From Agrococcus sp. KRD186 (lineage in GTDB: Bacteria; Actinomycetota; Actinomycetes; Actinomycetales; Microbacteriaceae): a stretch of DNA of 64,000 nt. Position 1 is the first letter of the stretch. Each line of letters starts with the position of its first letter. This document shows positions 34,185 to 46,680 of the stretch, in pieces. The stretch lies in assembly GCF_017168255.1 (NCBI RefSeq), contig NZ_JABFAP010000001.1, positions 2,598,449-2,662,448 on the forward strand, given 5' to 3'. The translations under genes were made by a program, and so were the position numbers. The notes under the pieces were generated by a model. The model saw only the letters and a list, made by a program, of their open reading frames with translations. It made no database searches and had not been told where the DNA came from.

Positions 34185-34226
34185 TTCCCAAGCTGATAGC
34201 GCGGGTTCGATTCCCGTCATCCGCTC
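34185..34226 (+). other. attR core, 42-bp direct repeat
   Basis: This is an exact copy of 26227-26268. It keeps the tRNA's 3' half (anticodon loop to acceptor) but lacks the 5' half, so it is not a tRNA gene. The chromosomal side continues with the original tRNA terminator. Confidence 0.93.
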
Positions 34227-34231
34227 CACTC

Positions 34232-34252
34232 GGCCCGGTCGCAGACCGGGCC
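34232..34252 (+). terminator. displaced tRNA-Gly terminator
   Basis: GGCCCGGT-CGCAG-ACCGGGCC followed by TTCGTGCT lies 5 bp after attR. On an element-free chromosome it would follow the tRNA directly. Confidence 0.7.
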
Positions 34253-34308
34253 TTCGTGCTGTCCGGGCACGGACCGTGCACGTCGGGGCAGCGAGTCTCG
34301 CTGCCGGC

Positions 34309-34668
34309 TCAGGTGCCCTCCGGCACCCCGGCGATCGACATCGCGTTGCCGTCCGGATCGACGAAGGTCGCGTGCTGCACGCCGTTGCCGTAGGTCTCGT
34401 GCTCGTCGGGCACGATCCCGCTCGCGGCCAGCCGCTCGACGATCTCCTGCACGCCCCGCACCGCGAAGGTGATCGTGCAGGCGCCGGCGCGCTCGGCCCG
34501 CTCGTCGACGACCAGCCAGGCGTCGGCGCCGACCTGCCAGAGCGCCTCCTCGCCGATCATCTGGTCGGCGGGGCGGCCGAAGAACGTCGCGTACCACCGC
34601 ATCCCCGCCGCGCGATCGCTCACGCACGCGATCGACAGCAGCTCGACGAAGCGCTCACTCACGCGCAT
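34309..34668 (-). CDS. VOC (glyoxalase/bleomycin-resistance) family protein
   Basis: The 119-residue protein has the paired beta-alpha-beta-beta-beta modules of the vicinal-oxygen-chelate fold: LLSIACVSDRAAGMRWYATF, then ITFAVRGVQEIVERLAASGI and HATFVDPDGNAMSIAG, the last being the signature strand pair of the family. Members bind metals or sequester antibiotics; metal ligands are not complete here. It is the first chromosomal gene beyond the integrated element. Confidence 0.78.
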   Translation of the reverse strand: MRVSERFVELLSIACVSDRAAGMRWYATFFGRPADQMIGEEALWQVGADAWLVVDERAERAGACTITFAVRGVQEIVERLAASGIVPDEHETYGNGVQHATFVDPDGNAMSIAGVPEGT

Positions 34669-34872
34669 CTCCGCCCGGGCCTGCCGGGTGCCTGCGTGAC
34701 GTCGTCGAGCGCGACCGCCTCGGTTGCGATGATTGTGGCCATGGCACGACCCTCGCGCGCCGGGCCGGAGACGTCAACGGGTCACCGGCTCTCGGCGAAC
34801 CCCGAGCACGCACCCGTACGCTCGCCGGATGACCGCAGCACCCGCACGCCGCTCGACCGCTGAGGCGCACCC

Positions 34873-35640
34873 GTGACCGCCGCCGGCGCACCGCGGCGCC
34901 GACGCGGACGCGGCGTGCTCGTGCTGGTGATCCTGCTGGTCGTCGTCGCCGTGCTCGTCGTGGTCGCCGAGCTCGTCGCCCGGCAGGTGGTGCCGGGCAT
35001 GATCCGCTCGGCCGTCGCCGAGCAGCTCGCGCTGCCCGCCGAGCACCCGATCGACGTGGAGGTGGACGGCATCCTCCTCCCGCAGCTGCTCACCGGCACG
35101 CTCGACCAGGTGCGCATCGCCTCGCAGGACGTCGCGGTCGGCCCGGTCGGCGGTGACGTGCGCGTGGAGGCGCAGGGCGTGCCGATCCGCGGTGACGCGC
35201 CTGCGGAGGGAGGCGCCGCCGAGGTGCGGATGATGCCCGAGCAGCTGCGCACGCTGCTCGCGACGATCGACGGCTTCCCCGCTGAGACGGTGGGCCTCGC
35301 GGCGCCGAACGTCACGGCGTCGGGCGAGGTCGAGCTGCTCGGCGTGACCATCCCGGTGGGGGTGGCGTTCGAGCCCTCCGTCGCTGAGGGCGACATCGTG
35401 CTCACGCCCGCCGAGGGCACCATCGGCGACGCCTCGGTCACCGCCGACCAGCTGCGCGGCCAGCTCTTCGGCCTGCTCGACCCGCTCCTGGAGGATCGCC
35501 GCCTGTGCATCGCCGAGCACCTCCCGGCCGCGCTCGCGCTGCAGTCGATCGAGGTGACCGGCGAGGAGATCGTCGCCGACTTCGACATCGACGGCGGCAT
35601 CCTCGCCGACCCGGCGCTGCGCGAGCCGGGCAGCTGCTGA
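34873..35640 (+). CDS. DUF2993 (LmeA-like) lipid-binding envelope protein
   Basis: This 255-residue protein has a basic start and one hydrophobic helix (about 14-36), then an extracytoplasmic domain with repeated amphipathic strands (VDVEVDGILLPQLLTGTLDQV, ITASGEVELLGV). That is the pattern of the DUF2993 family, related to LmeA of mycobacteria, which binds phospholipids in the envelope. It starts at GTG 34873. The 204-bp region upstream (34669-34872) shows only weak promoter-like sequence. Its precise lipid is unknown. Confidence 0.7.
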   Translation: MTAAGAPRRRRGRGVLVLVILLVVVAVLVVVAELVARQVVPGMIRSAVAEQLALPAEHPIDVEVDGILLPQLLTGTLDQVRIASQDVAVGPVGGDVRVEAQGVPIRGDAPAEGGAAEVRMMPEQLRTLLATIDGFPAETVGLAAPNVTASGEVELLGVTIPVGVAFEPSVAEGDIVLTPAEGTIGDASVTADQLRGQLFGLLDPLLEDRRLCIAEHLPAALALQSIEVTGEEIVADFDIDGGILADPALREPGSC

Positions 35641-35712
35641 CACGGCCAGCCGCGGCGGTCGGCTGACGCGACCGCCTGCACCGCTCACTCGGGCCGGGTC
35701 GTGTCGGCGCCG

Positions 35713-36234
35713 CTACTCCGGCGCGGGCACGTCCGGCACCGTCAGCGGCTGCAGCACGCCCAGCTCCAGCCACGTCAGCGGCGCGATGACCGACAGCGCG
35801 GCGATCAGCAGCAGCGTCAGCACCACCACGATGTACTGCACGCGCCGCCGGCCGTGCGAGATGCGGCGGAACCCCCACGCGATCGGCACGCCCACGAGGG
35901 CCACCATCAGCGCGATCGTCGGTGCCACCCAGTGCGGCACGCACGCCAGCACGGCCAGCAGCGCGATGCCGATGGCGAGCGGCAGCATCGACTTCTCCCG
36001 CTTCCCGTCGCCCTCGGGCTCCGGCGGCGCGACCCACGGCGGCTCGGGCGCCTCGATCTCCGAGGGCGGGGTGACGGATGCGTCCTGCGGCCCCCGGGTC
36101 GGCCGCAGACCGCGGGTCCACGGCGCGGCCGCCGAGGGCGGCTGCTGCTCGGGCTGCGGCTCGCCGCGGCGCTCGCGCGCGGCCGGATGGCCCGGCGGCG
36201 CCCACCGCCGTGCCTCCTCGTCGCGCCCGTCCAC
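35713..36234 (-). CDS. hypothetical protein with proline-rich N-terminus and three membrane helices
   Basis: The first 85 of 173 residues are Pro/Glu/Arg-rich and disordered. After KREKSMLPLAIGIALL come two helices in quick succession (about 85-103 and 108-122), and a third at about 137-157. I chose GTG 36234, the first start with an open frame and a plausible ribosome-binding site; there is no ATG nearby. No family recognised. It is convergent with the DUF2993 gene. Confidence 0.6.
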   Translation of the reverse strand: MDGRDEEARRWAPPGHPAARERRGEPQPEQQPPSAAAPWTRGLRPTRGPQDASVTPPSEIEAPEPPWVAPPEPEGDGKREKSMLPLAIGIALLAVLACVPHWVAPTIALMVALVGVPIAWGFRRISHGRRRVQYIVVVLTLLLIAALSVIAPLTWLELGVLQPLTVPDVPAPE

Positions 36235-36314
36235 GTATCCATCATCCCGCCCCCGGCTCGGGGACGACCGCGCCGGGGCCGGCGCCGGGCTCGCCGTGCC
36301 GGCGCCGACGCCTG

Positions 36315-37247
36315 CTAGGGCAGGTGCAGGTCGATGCGCGACTCGGTCGCGTGCCAGCCCTCGGCCGCGAACGCCCGCTGCATCGGCACGTTCGCGTCGT
36401 CGGTGTCGGCGATCAGCGTGTGCGCGCCGCTCGCCAGCAGCTCGGCCGTCGCAGCCGCGACGAGCTCGCGCCCCAGCCCGCGGCCGCGAGCAGGCTCGGC
36501 GACGCCCACCTGCGGCACCAGCCCGATGCCGCTCGGCAGCGTGATCCACGAGACCAGTCCCGCGTCCCAGCTGCCGTCAGGTCCCTCCGCGACCGCGAAC
36601 CTGATGGAGTCGATGGGGTCGGCGTGCAGCAGCTCGCGCGCCCAGCGCTGCGCCGCGATCTCGAGCCCGTGCTCGGCGACCGCGAGCCGGTCGCGCACGT
36701 CGAGCGAGCCGGGCAGCACCCGCTCGAGCAGCGAGACCAGGCGATCCTCGTCGCCCTCACCGGCTCGCTCGAGCCGCAGCCCGGGCGTCGGCCGAGCGCT
36801 GAGCGCGTCAACGGGCAGCTCGTAGTGCCGCCGGGTGACGAGCACCCGCCAGCCGAGCGCATCGAGCGGCGCGAGCACCGACAGCACCGCGGGGTCGCCG
36901 AGCGGCTGCTCGGCCGGTCCGCCGAACGAGACCTCGGCCTCGTCGCTCGGCAGCGCCCACTCGGTGGCCCGTCGCAGCAGCCCGGCGGATGCCTCCTGAT
37001 CGTCGGGCAGGCACAGCACGTCGATGAGGCGCGCCTCACCGAAGTCGCGCGCGGCGACCAGCCCGCGCACGTGCTCGCCCTCGGTTGCCGCCCACACGAG
37101 GTCGGGCCGCCGGTGGCCCTTCTCGAAGGTGCGCTCGAGGGAGGCGGCCGCCAGCCGGGATCGGTTGGCGGGGGTGTCGATGGTGAAGGTGCTGGCGCGC
37201 AGCCAGCGGAGTGCCTCGTCGGTCGAGGCGGGGGAGCGGAGCTCCAT
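36315..37247 (-). CDS. GNAT-family acetyltransferase, two-domain
   Basis: The 310-residue protein is about twice the normal GNAT length. The C-terminal copy has the acetyl-CoA motif QVGVAEPARGRGLGRELVAAA near residue 245 and ends with TDDANVPMQRAFAAEGW. The N-terminal half (LVWAATEGEHVRGLVAARDF, RLIDVLCLPDDQEASAGLL) is a degenerate copy that has lost the loop. The substrate is unknown. ATG 37247 follows GGAGGACCAC. A 14-codon reading frame and a hairpin lie upstream (37315-37359), so attenuation is possible. Confidence 0.75.
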   Translation of the reverse strand: MELRSPASTDEALRWLRASTFTIDTPANRSRLAAASLERTFEKGHRRPDLVWAATEGEHVRGLVAARDFGEARLIDVLCLPDDQEASAGLLRRATEWALPSDEAEVSFGGPAEQPLGDPAVLSVLAPLDALGWRVLVTRRHYELPVDALSARPTPGLRLERAGEGDEDRLVSLLERVLPGSLDVRDRLAVAEHGLEIAAQRWARELLHADPIDSIRFAVAEGPDGSWDAGLVSWITLPSGIGLVPQVGVAEPARGRGLGRELVAAATAELLASGAHTLIADTDDANVPMQRAFAAEGWHATESRIDLHLP

Positions 37248-37314
37248 GTGGTCCTCCAGTCGGCGACGCGCAGCGCACGTCGCGGAAGGGTGAGCCGGCC
37301 TCGAGGGCGCGGGC

Positions 37315-37359
37315 CTACAGGGAGGAGCGGTCGTCGAGGGCGGCGGTGCGGGTGAACAT
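37315..37359 (-). CDS. possible 14-codon leader peptide (MFTRTAALDDRSSL)
   Basis: A very short frame begins ATG behind AGAGGAGGCCGCG, one of the best ribosome-binding sites here, and stops 68 nt before the GNAT gene. Between them GCGACG...CGTCGC can form a hairpin. The rest of 37248-37505 holds nothing else clear. Translation is unproven. Confidence 0.4.
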   Translation of the reverse strand: MFTRTAALDDRSSL

Positions 37360-37505
37360 CGCGGCCTCCTCTCGACGGCCCGGGCGTGCCAGTGGACGGC
37401 GAACCGGGGTGCGGCGAGCGTAGCAGGGCGGATCGGGCGCGGTCGAGGCACGCGGTCGCGCGGCCCCGCCGCGCACGGCACCCACGCCATCGCAGCGGCC
37501 GTCTC

Positions 37506-38417
37506 TCACGGCACGAGCGGCATCTGCCCCGTCGTCGGTGGCATCGGCCGCACCCGTGCGGCGGTGAGCGCGACCCCCGCCGAGGCTGCCACCACGAGCG
37601 CCAGCGCCAGCAGGTCGAGCGTGCCCAGCAGCTCGCCGATCACCAGGAAGCCGAAGATCGCGGCCGCCGCGGGCTCGAGCGCCATCAAGATGCCGAACAC
37701 GCGGGTCGGCACGCGGCGCAGCGCGAGCATCTCGAGGCCGTAGGCGATCGCGCTCGAGAGCATGGCCACCGCGAACGCCGGCAGCAGCACGCTCACGTCG
37801 GCCGCGAGCGCGTCGATGGCGCCGAGCAGCCCGAACGGCAGCACCGCGATCGTCGCGATCACGAGCGCGCCCGCGAGGCCGCCGACGCCGGCCACGTGCC
37901 GGCCCACCGAGGCAGAGGCGAGGATGTACAGCGCCCAGCAGACGCCCGCAGCGAGCGCGAAGACCACCCCGAGCGGATCGAGCGCTCCGCCGATCGACTG
38001 CGCGCCGAGCACGCCGACGCCGATCGCGGCGAGCCCCACCCAGGCGAAGTCGACGGCGCGCCGCGACTGCACGAGCGCCAGCACGAGCGGCCCGATGAGC
38101 TCGAGCGTCACCGCGACCGCGATCGGGATGCGCGGCAGCGCCAGGTAGAACAGCAGGTTCATGGCCGCGAGCGAGAGCCCGAGGAACACGATCGAGCGCC
38201 AGGCCGCCCGGTTCCACGAGCGCATGCGCGGGCGCGCGATCAGCAGCATCACCACGGCCGCGATCCCGAGTCGCAGCAGGGTCAGCGCCGCCGGGTCGAT
38301 GCGGTCGAAGAGCGTCTTCGCGATCGACGCGCCGAACTGCACCGAGGCGATCGAGCACAGCACCAGCAGCACGCCCGCGAGCAGACCGCCGGAGGAGAGA
38401 CGACGGATGCGGGGCAC
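37506..38417 (-). CDS. EamA/DMT-family transporter (RhtA-like)
   Basis: This 303-residue protein has ten hydrophobic helices in two EamA halves, with FGASIAKTLFDRIDPAALTLLR and GILMALEPAAAAIFGFLVIGE, the conserved end of the RhtA (threonine/homoserine exporter) branch. It probably exports amino acids or related metabolites. GTG 38417 is the chosen start; the GGAG before it is only 2 nt away, so the true start could be slightly inside. It lies divergent from the ABC transporter genes. Confidence 0.8.
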   Translation of the reverse strand: MPRIRRLSSGGLLAGVLLVLCSIASVQFGASIAKTLFDRIDPAALTLLRLGIAAVVMLLIARPRMRSWNRAAWRSIVFLGLSLAAMNLLFYLALPRIPIAVAVTLELIGPLVLALVQSRRAVDFAWVGLAAIGVGVLGAQSIGGALDPLGVVFALAAGVCWALYILASASVGRHVAGVGGLAGALVIATIAVLPFGLLGAIDALAADVSVLLPAFAVAMLSSAIAYGLEMLALRRVPTRVFGILMALEPAAAAIFGFLVIGELLGTLDLLALALVVAASAGVALTAARVRPMPPTTGQMPLVP

Positions 38418-38548
38418 CGCTCCAGCGTAGGCGCGCCCGGCCGCGCGAGCGGCATCATCCGCCGGGCCGCGCGAGCGGCATCATCCGCTCGGCTGATCTT
38501 GCAGGCGAGCCGTGCAGAATCCATCGCTTCCCCGTGCAGGATGAGCGC

Positions 38549-39529
38549 ATGACGGATCACGACGCGCACGCGCCCGACGCCGGCGGCATCGTCGTCGAGG
38601 GCGTCGCGCGCAGCTTCGGCTCGGTGCAGGCGGTGCGCGAGATGAGCTTCCACGCGCTGCCCGGCCGCGTCACCGGCCTGATCGGCCCGAACGGCGCCGG
38701 CAAGACCACGCTGCTGCTGATGCTCGCATCGCTGCTGGCGCCGGAAGCCGGCTCGATCCGCATCGAGGGCGCCGATCCGGTGCACGACCCGCGAGCGGTG
38801 CGGCGCGCGATGGGCTGGATGCCGGATGTGCTGGGCACCTGGCGCACCCTCTCGCCCCGCGTGATCCTCACGACCGTCGGCCGGCTGCACGGCATCCCCA
38901 GGGCGGCCGCCCGCGCTCGCGCCGACGAGCTGCTCGTCGAGGCCCGGCTGGAGGAGCTCGCGGACCGCCCCAGCCGGGTGCTCTCGCGCGGCCAGCAGCA
39001 GCGGCTCGGCCTCGCCCGCGCGCTCGTGCACCGCCCGCGCGTGCTGCTGCTGGACGAGCCGGCCGCCGGCCTCGACCCCACCAGCCGCGTCGAGCTGCGC
39101 GGCCTGCTGCGCGGCTTCGCCGCCGGCGGCGGCACGGTGCTCATCTCGAGCCACGACCTCTCGGAGCTCGACGAGATGGCCGAGGACGCCGTCTTCGTCG
39201 ACCGCGGCGAGGTGGTCGGCGGCGAGCGGCTCGTGCTCGCCAGGCAGGCGGCGCGCGAGTGGCGCATCCGGGCGCTCGACCAGGGCGCGTCCGGCACCTC
39301 GGCGCTCAACTACCAGCTGGCGAACATCGGCGTCGCCTTCGACCGCGTGCGCATCGAGGGCGAGATCGCCTACGTGGCGCTCGATCGCGACGAGGACGCG
39401 GCGGATGTCCTGGGTCGCCTCGTGCGCGCCGGCGTCGCCATCACGCACTTCGCGCCGGCGGTCGGCGACATCGAGCGCACCTACCTCGGCCTCGCGAACG
39501 GCGCCGACCCCTCGGGAGGTGCTCGATGA
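38549..39529 (+). CDS. ABC transporter ATP-binding protein
   Basis: The 326-residue ATPase has Walker A LIGPNGAGKTTLLL, the signature VLSRGQQQRLGLARA (SRGQ in place of the usual SGGQ), Walker B RVLLLDEPAAGLDP and the switch His in SSHDLSE. It belongs to the CcmA/NatA-type group that pairs with one multispan permease. The C-terminal 100 residues form an extra domain found in many such proteins. ATG 38549 has AGGATGA ahead. It overlaps the permease gene by 4 bp. The substrate is unknown. Confidence 0.88.
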   Translation: MTDHDAHAPDAGGIVVEGVARSFGSVQAVREMSFHALPGRVTGLIGPNGAGKTTLLLMLASLLAPEAGSIRIEGADPVHDPRAVRRAMGWMPDVLGTWRTLSPRVILTTVGRLHGIPRAAARARADELLVEARLEELADRPSRVLSRGQQQRLGLARALVHRPRVLLLDEPAAGLDPTSRVELRGLLRGFAAGGGTVLISSHDLSELDEMAEDAVFVDRGEVVGGERLVLARQAAREWRIRALDQGASGTSALNYQLANIGVAFDRVRIEGEIAYVALDRDEDAADVLGRLVRAGVAITHFAPAVGDIERTYLGLANGADPSGGAR

Positions 39530-40629
39530 GCGCGACCACGACCGCATCGCCGCCGCCACCGACCCCGGCGGCCGCGCCCCGCGCATCCGTCGCCGCCTGG
39601 CTGCGCATGCTCGGCGTCGTCGTCGGGCTCGAGCTGCGGCAGCGGGTGCGCTCGGTCGCCTGGTACGTGCTGCTGGGCATCGTCGCGCTGGTCGTCGGCG
39701 GCGTCATCGTGGTGCTGTGGCTGTCGCTGCAGGGCTACCAGCGCGACATCGGCGGCGCGATCTTCGCCACCACCATCTTCCTGGTGATGCTGGTCACCTC
39801 GCTCGTGACGCCGGCGCTGTCGGGCAACGCCATCAACGGCGACCGCGACGGCGGCACGCTGGCCTCGACGCAGGTGACGCAGGTGTCGGGCACGCAGCTC
39901 GTGCTCGGCAAGGTGCTCGGCTCGTGGATCGCCTCGCTCGGCTTCCTCGCCGTCTGCGTGCCCTTCATGGTCGCCGGTGCGCTGCTGGGCGGCCTGCGCA
40001 TCGAGGCGGTGCTCATCTCCATCCCGCTGGTGGTGCTCGAGATCGGCGTGATCTCGGCGATCGGCGTGGGGCTGTCGGGGCTGATCCGCAAGCCCGTGCT
40101 GTCGACGGTCGTGACGTATCTGGTGGTCGCGTTCTTCTCGGTGGGCACGCTGATCGGCTTCGGCGTCGGCACGATCGCCTTCCAGAGCGAGGAGACCCGC
40201 ACCGAGCTCGCGTGGGACTTCGACGAGCAGACGGGCGACTCCATCTGCCGCGACACCGACCGCACCTACGAGACCGTCGTGCCGCGGCCCGATCGGGTCT
40301 GGTGGATGCTGGCCGCCAACCCCTACGTGATCCTGGCCGACGCCATCCCCCCGCACTTCGATGCGAGCGGCTACCCCGACGACGTCTTCGGCCAGATCGG
40401 CATCGCCGTGCGCAGCGTGCAGGAGCCGCCGCACGTCGAGTCGTGCGCCGACTACGGCCCCGACGGCAGCTGGCGGGACCCGTACGAGGGCATCTACGAG
40501 CGCACCGCGCCGAGCTGGTTCGTCGGCATGGGCATCCACGTGCTGCTCGCGTCGCTCGCCGTGTGGGGCGCGATCGCCGCAGTGCGGGCGCCGGCCCGCA
40601 CGCTCGCCCCCGGCAGCCGCATCGCCTGA
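39526..40629 (+). CDS. ABC-2-type transporter permease
   Basis: This 367-residue membrane protein has six or seven hydrophobic helices. LRQRVRSVAWYVLLGIVAL is the first, and GNAINGDRDGGTLASTQVTQV the usual cytosolic loop of ABC-2 permeases that contacts the ATPase. A large extracytoplasmic loop (about residues 215-325) contains two Cys (CRDTD, SCADYG) that could form a disulfide. ATG 39526 lies behind GGGAGGTGCTCG. Together with the preceding ATPase it forms an exporter or multidrug-type pump. Confidence 0.83.
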   Translation: MSATTTASPPPPTPAAAPRASVAAWLRMLGVVVGLELRQRVRSVAWYVLLGIVALVVGGVIVVLWLSLQGYQRDIGGAIFATTIFLVMLVTSLVTPALSGNAINGDRDGGTLASTQVTQVSGTQLVLGKVLGSWIASLGFLAVCVPFMVAGALLGGLRIEAVLISIPLVVLEIGVISAIGVGLSGLIRKPVLSTVVTYLVVAFFSVGTLIGFGVGTIAFQSEETRTELAWDFDEQTGDSICRDTDRTYETVVPRPDRVWWMLAANPYVILADAIPPHFDASGYPDDVFGQIGIAVRSVQEPPHVESCADYGPDGSWRDPYEGIYERTAPSWFVGMGIHVLLASLAVWGAIAAVRAPARTLAPGSRIA

Positions 40630-40648
40630 TGCGCGCTGGAGCTCAGAG

Positions 40649-40670
40649 CCTCGGCCCTTTCGGGCCGGGG
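40649..40670. terminator. hairpin after the ABC permease gene
   Basis: CCTCGGCCC-TTTC-GGGCCGGGG forms a strong GC stem with one mismatch, 20 bp after the permease stop. Confidence 0.55.
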
Positions 40671-40778
40671 CCGCGACGCCAGCGCCGGTGGCCGTCTCGG
40701 CGACCGGGACCCAGCGCATCCGACTTGTCGAGAGCGCGCCGTCGGCGCCCGCTCGTCGCGGCGGGCAGGATGGGAGCC

Positions 40779-41252
40779 ATGACGCTTCCGACGAAGGCCG
40801 CGACCATTCAGCAGCAGCTCGCCGAGCTCGGCATCGAGCGCGAGATCATCCACTTCCCCGAGGGCGTGCACACGGCGAAGGCCGCAGCGGCCGCGCTCGG
40901 CATCGAGGTCGGCGCGATCGCGAACTCGCTCATCTTCTGGATGGCGGATGCGCCGCTGCTGGTGATGACGTCGGGTCGCCACCGCGTCGACACGGCTGCG
41001 CTCGCCGAGCAGCTCGGCGCCGGCCCGATCGAGCGCGCGACGCCGGCGCAGGTGCGCGCCGCGACCGGTCAGGTGATCGGCGGCGTGGCTCCCTTGGGGC
41101 ACCCGGCGCCCATCCGCACGATCGTCGACGTGGCGCTGCGCGACTACCCGCAGCTCTCCGCGGCGGCGGGCGTGCCCGAGGCGGTCTTCATGCTCAGCTA
41201 TGACGAGCTGCTGCGCATCACTGACGGCGAGGAGCGCGTCGTCGGCGCTTGA
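40779..41252 (+). CDS. YbaK/EbsC-family aminoacyl-tRNA deacylase
   Basis: The 157-residue protein shows the YbaK/ProXp fold: HFPEGVHTAKAAAAALGIEVGAIANSLIFW, then LLVMTSGRHRVDTAALAEQL and GQVIGGVAPLGHPAPI, the conserved GG-x-P-x-G motif of the family. These enzymes hydrolyse mischarged Cys-tRNA(Pro) or Ala-tRNA(Pro) and so guard translation. The family's substrate-binding Lys is replaced by the HTAK pattern here, as common in the EbsC-like branch. ATG 40779 follows GGGAGCC. Confidence 0.82.
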   Translation: MTLPTKAATIQQQLAELGIEREIIHFPEGVHTAKAAAAALGIEVGAIANSLIFWMADAPLLVMTSGRHRVDTAALAEQLGAGPIERATPAQVRAATGQVIGGVAPLGHPAPIRTIVDVALRDYPQLSAAAGVPEAVFMLSYDELLRITDGEERVVGA

Positions 41253-41280
41253 CCGCGCCGGATGCGGTCGCGCGGCTGAG

Positions 41281-41355
41281 ATGTGCACGCGCGCTGGGCG
41301 TCGCGAGCGGAGTTCGGCGGGATGTGCTGCGGTTCGACCGAAGCCGCGTGCACAT
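41281..41355. repeat. 11-bp inverted repeat with 53-nt loop
   Basis: ATGTGCACGCG (41281-41291) and CGCGTGCACAT (41345-41355) are perfect inverted copies between the YbaK gene and glgX. They might bind a regulator twice or form a long-loop hairpin. Confidence 0.5.
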
Positions 41356-41425
41356 GTTGTCCCGCGCTCCCGCGCATCCCACCTCCCTCAGCCCCCGCAG
41401 ACGATCGCGACCTACACTCGGCAGA

Positions 41426-43711
<2,286 letters not shown>

Positions 43712-43719
43712 GGAGAGCC

Positions 43720-46074
<2,355 letters not shown>

Positions 46075-46094
46075 TGCGCCGCGAGGCAGGGCGG

Positions 46095-46150
46095 ACCGAC
46101 TGGTGAGGACCGACCGGTGAGGACCGACCGGTGAGGACCGTCCGGTGAGG
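46095..46150. repeat. 14-bp tandem repeat, four copies
   Basis: ACCGACCGGTGAGG is repeated at 46095, 46109, 46123 and 46137 with single changes between treY and the next gene. Each unit contains GGTGAGG, a ribosome-binding-like string. Confidence 0.8.
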
Positions 46151-46158
46151 GCTGCGCG

Positions 46159-46608
46159 GTGACGGGCTGGCTGCAGGCGAGCCTGCGCGCCCACGTCGTG
46201 CTCGTGCTGGGCTGCGCCGCGCTCGTGGTGCTCGGCGTGCTGGGCACCACCGAGCCGGGCCTCGGGCTGCTCGCCCTCGGGGTGCCGCACGGCACGATCG
46301 CCAGCGGGACGGCGGGTGACGCAGCCGTGCCCGGCCCGCTGCCGCTCTCGCTCGCAGCCGCCATCCTGGTCGCCCTGGCGCTCGCGGTCCTCGCCGCGAC
46401 ACGAGCCCGCGAGGCCGGCCGCTGGGCGCTGCTCGCGATCGCCGCCGTCACGGCCGTGAGCCGCGTGGTCTCCGGCGCCGCCTCGGGCGAGCTGCTGGTC
46501 GCCGCCGCCATCAGCGCCGCCTGGCTGCTGCTCTCGGGTCTGCTGTTCCTGCCGAGCTCCACCGAGTGGTTCCGCGACGCCCGGTCGCACCGCGACGCCC
46601 GCCCCTGA
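46159..46608 (+). CDS. hypothetical membrane protein between treY and treZ
   Basis: This 149-residue protein has four hydrophobic helices (about 12-32, 55-78, 88-106, 112-132), a short cytoplasmic start, and a C-terminal DARSHRDARP tail that looks like a 5-residue repeat. I do not recognise a family. It interrupts the treY-treZ pair, which is usually adjacent. The 14-bp repeat occupies its upstream space, and the start is GTG, so expression may be low. Confidence 0.55.
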   Translation: MTGWLQASLRAHVVLVLGCAALVVLGVLGTTEPGLGLLALGVPHGTIASGTAGDAAVPGPLPLSLAAAILVALALAVLAATRAREAGRWALLAIAAVTAVSRVVSGAASGELLVAAAISAAWLLLSGLLFLPSSTEWFRDARSHRDARP

Positions 46609-46680
46609 CCGCGCTCAAGCCTCGCGCGCATCCGGCGAACTCCCACCGCTCACGGAGCCGCACCTGCGACCATCGGAAGC

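Larger units (their letters stand above)
26227..34226. mobile_element. integrative element of about 8.0 kb in tRNA-Gly(CCC)
   Basis: The element is bounded by the 42-bp repeats at 26227 and 34185, a unit length of 7958 bp. It holds a left-end integrase, a small unknown gene, a MITE-like insertion, an excisionase-like gene, two tiny genes, a prim-pol primase, a D5-like ATPase, an iteron array, a small gene and a right-end recombinase. There are no conjugation, capsid or portal genes, so it is not self-transmissible by itself. A phage-satellite-like or plasmid-like replicating element is the best reading. Confidence 0.85.

Noticed and set aside
34185-34226. Second tRNA-Gly gene
   Set aside because: Only the 3' half is present; acceptor 5' strand and D arm are missing. 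It is attR.
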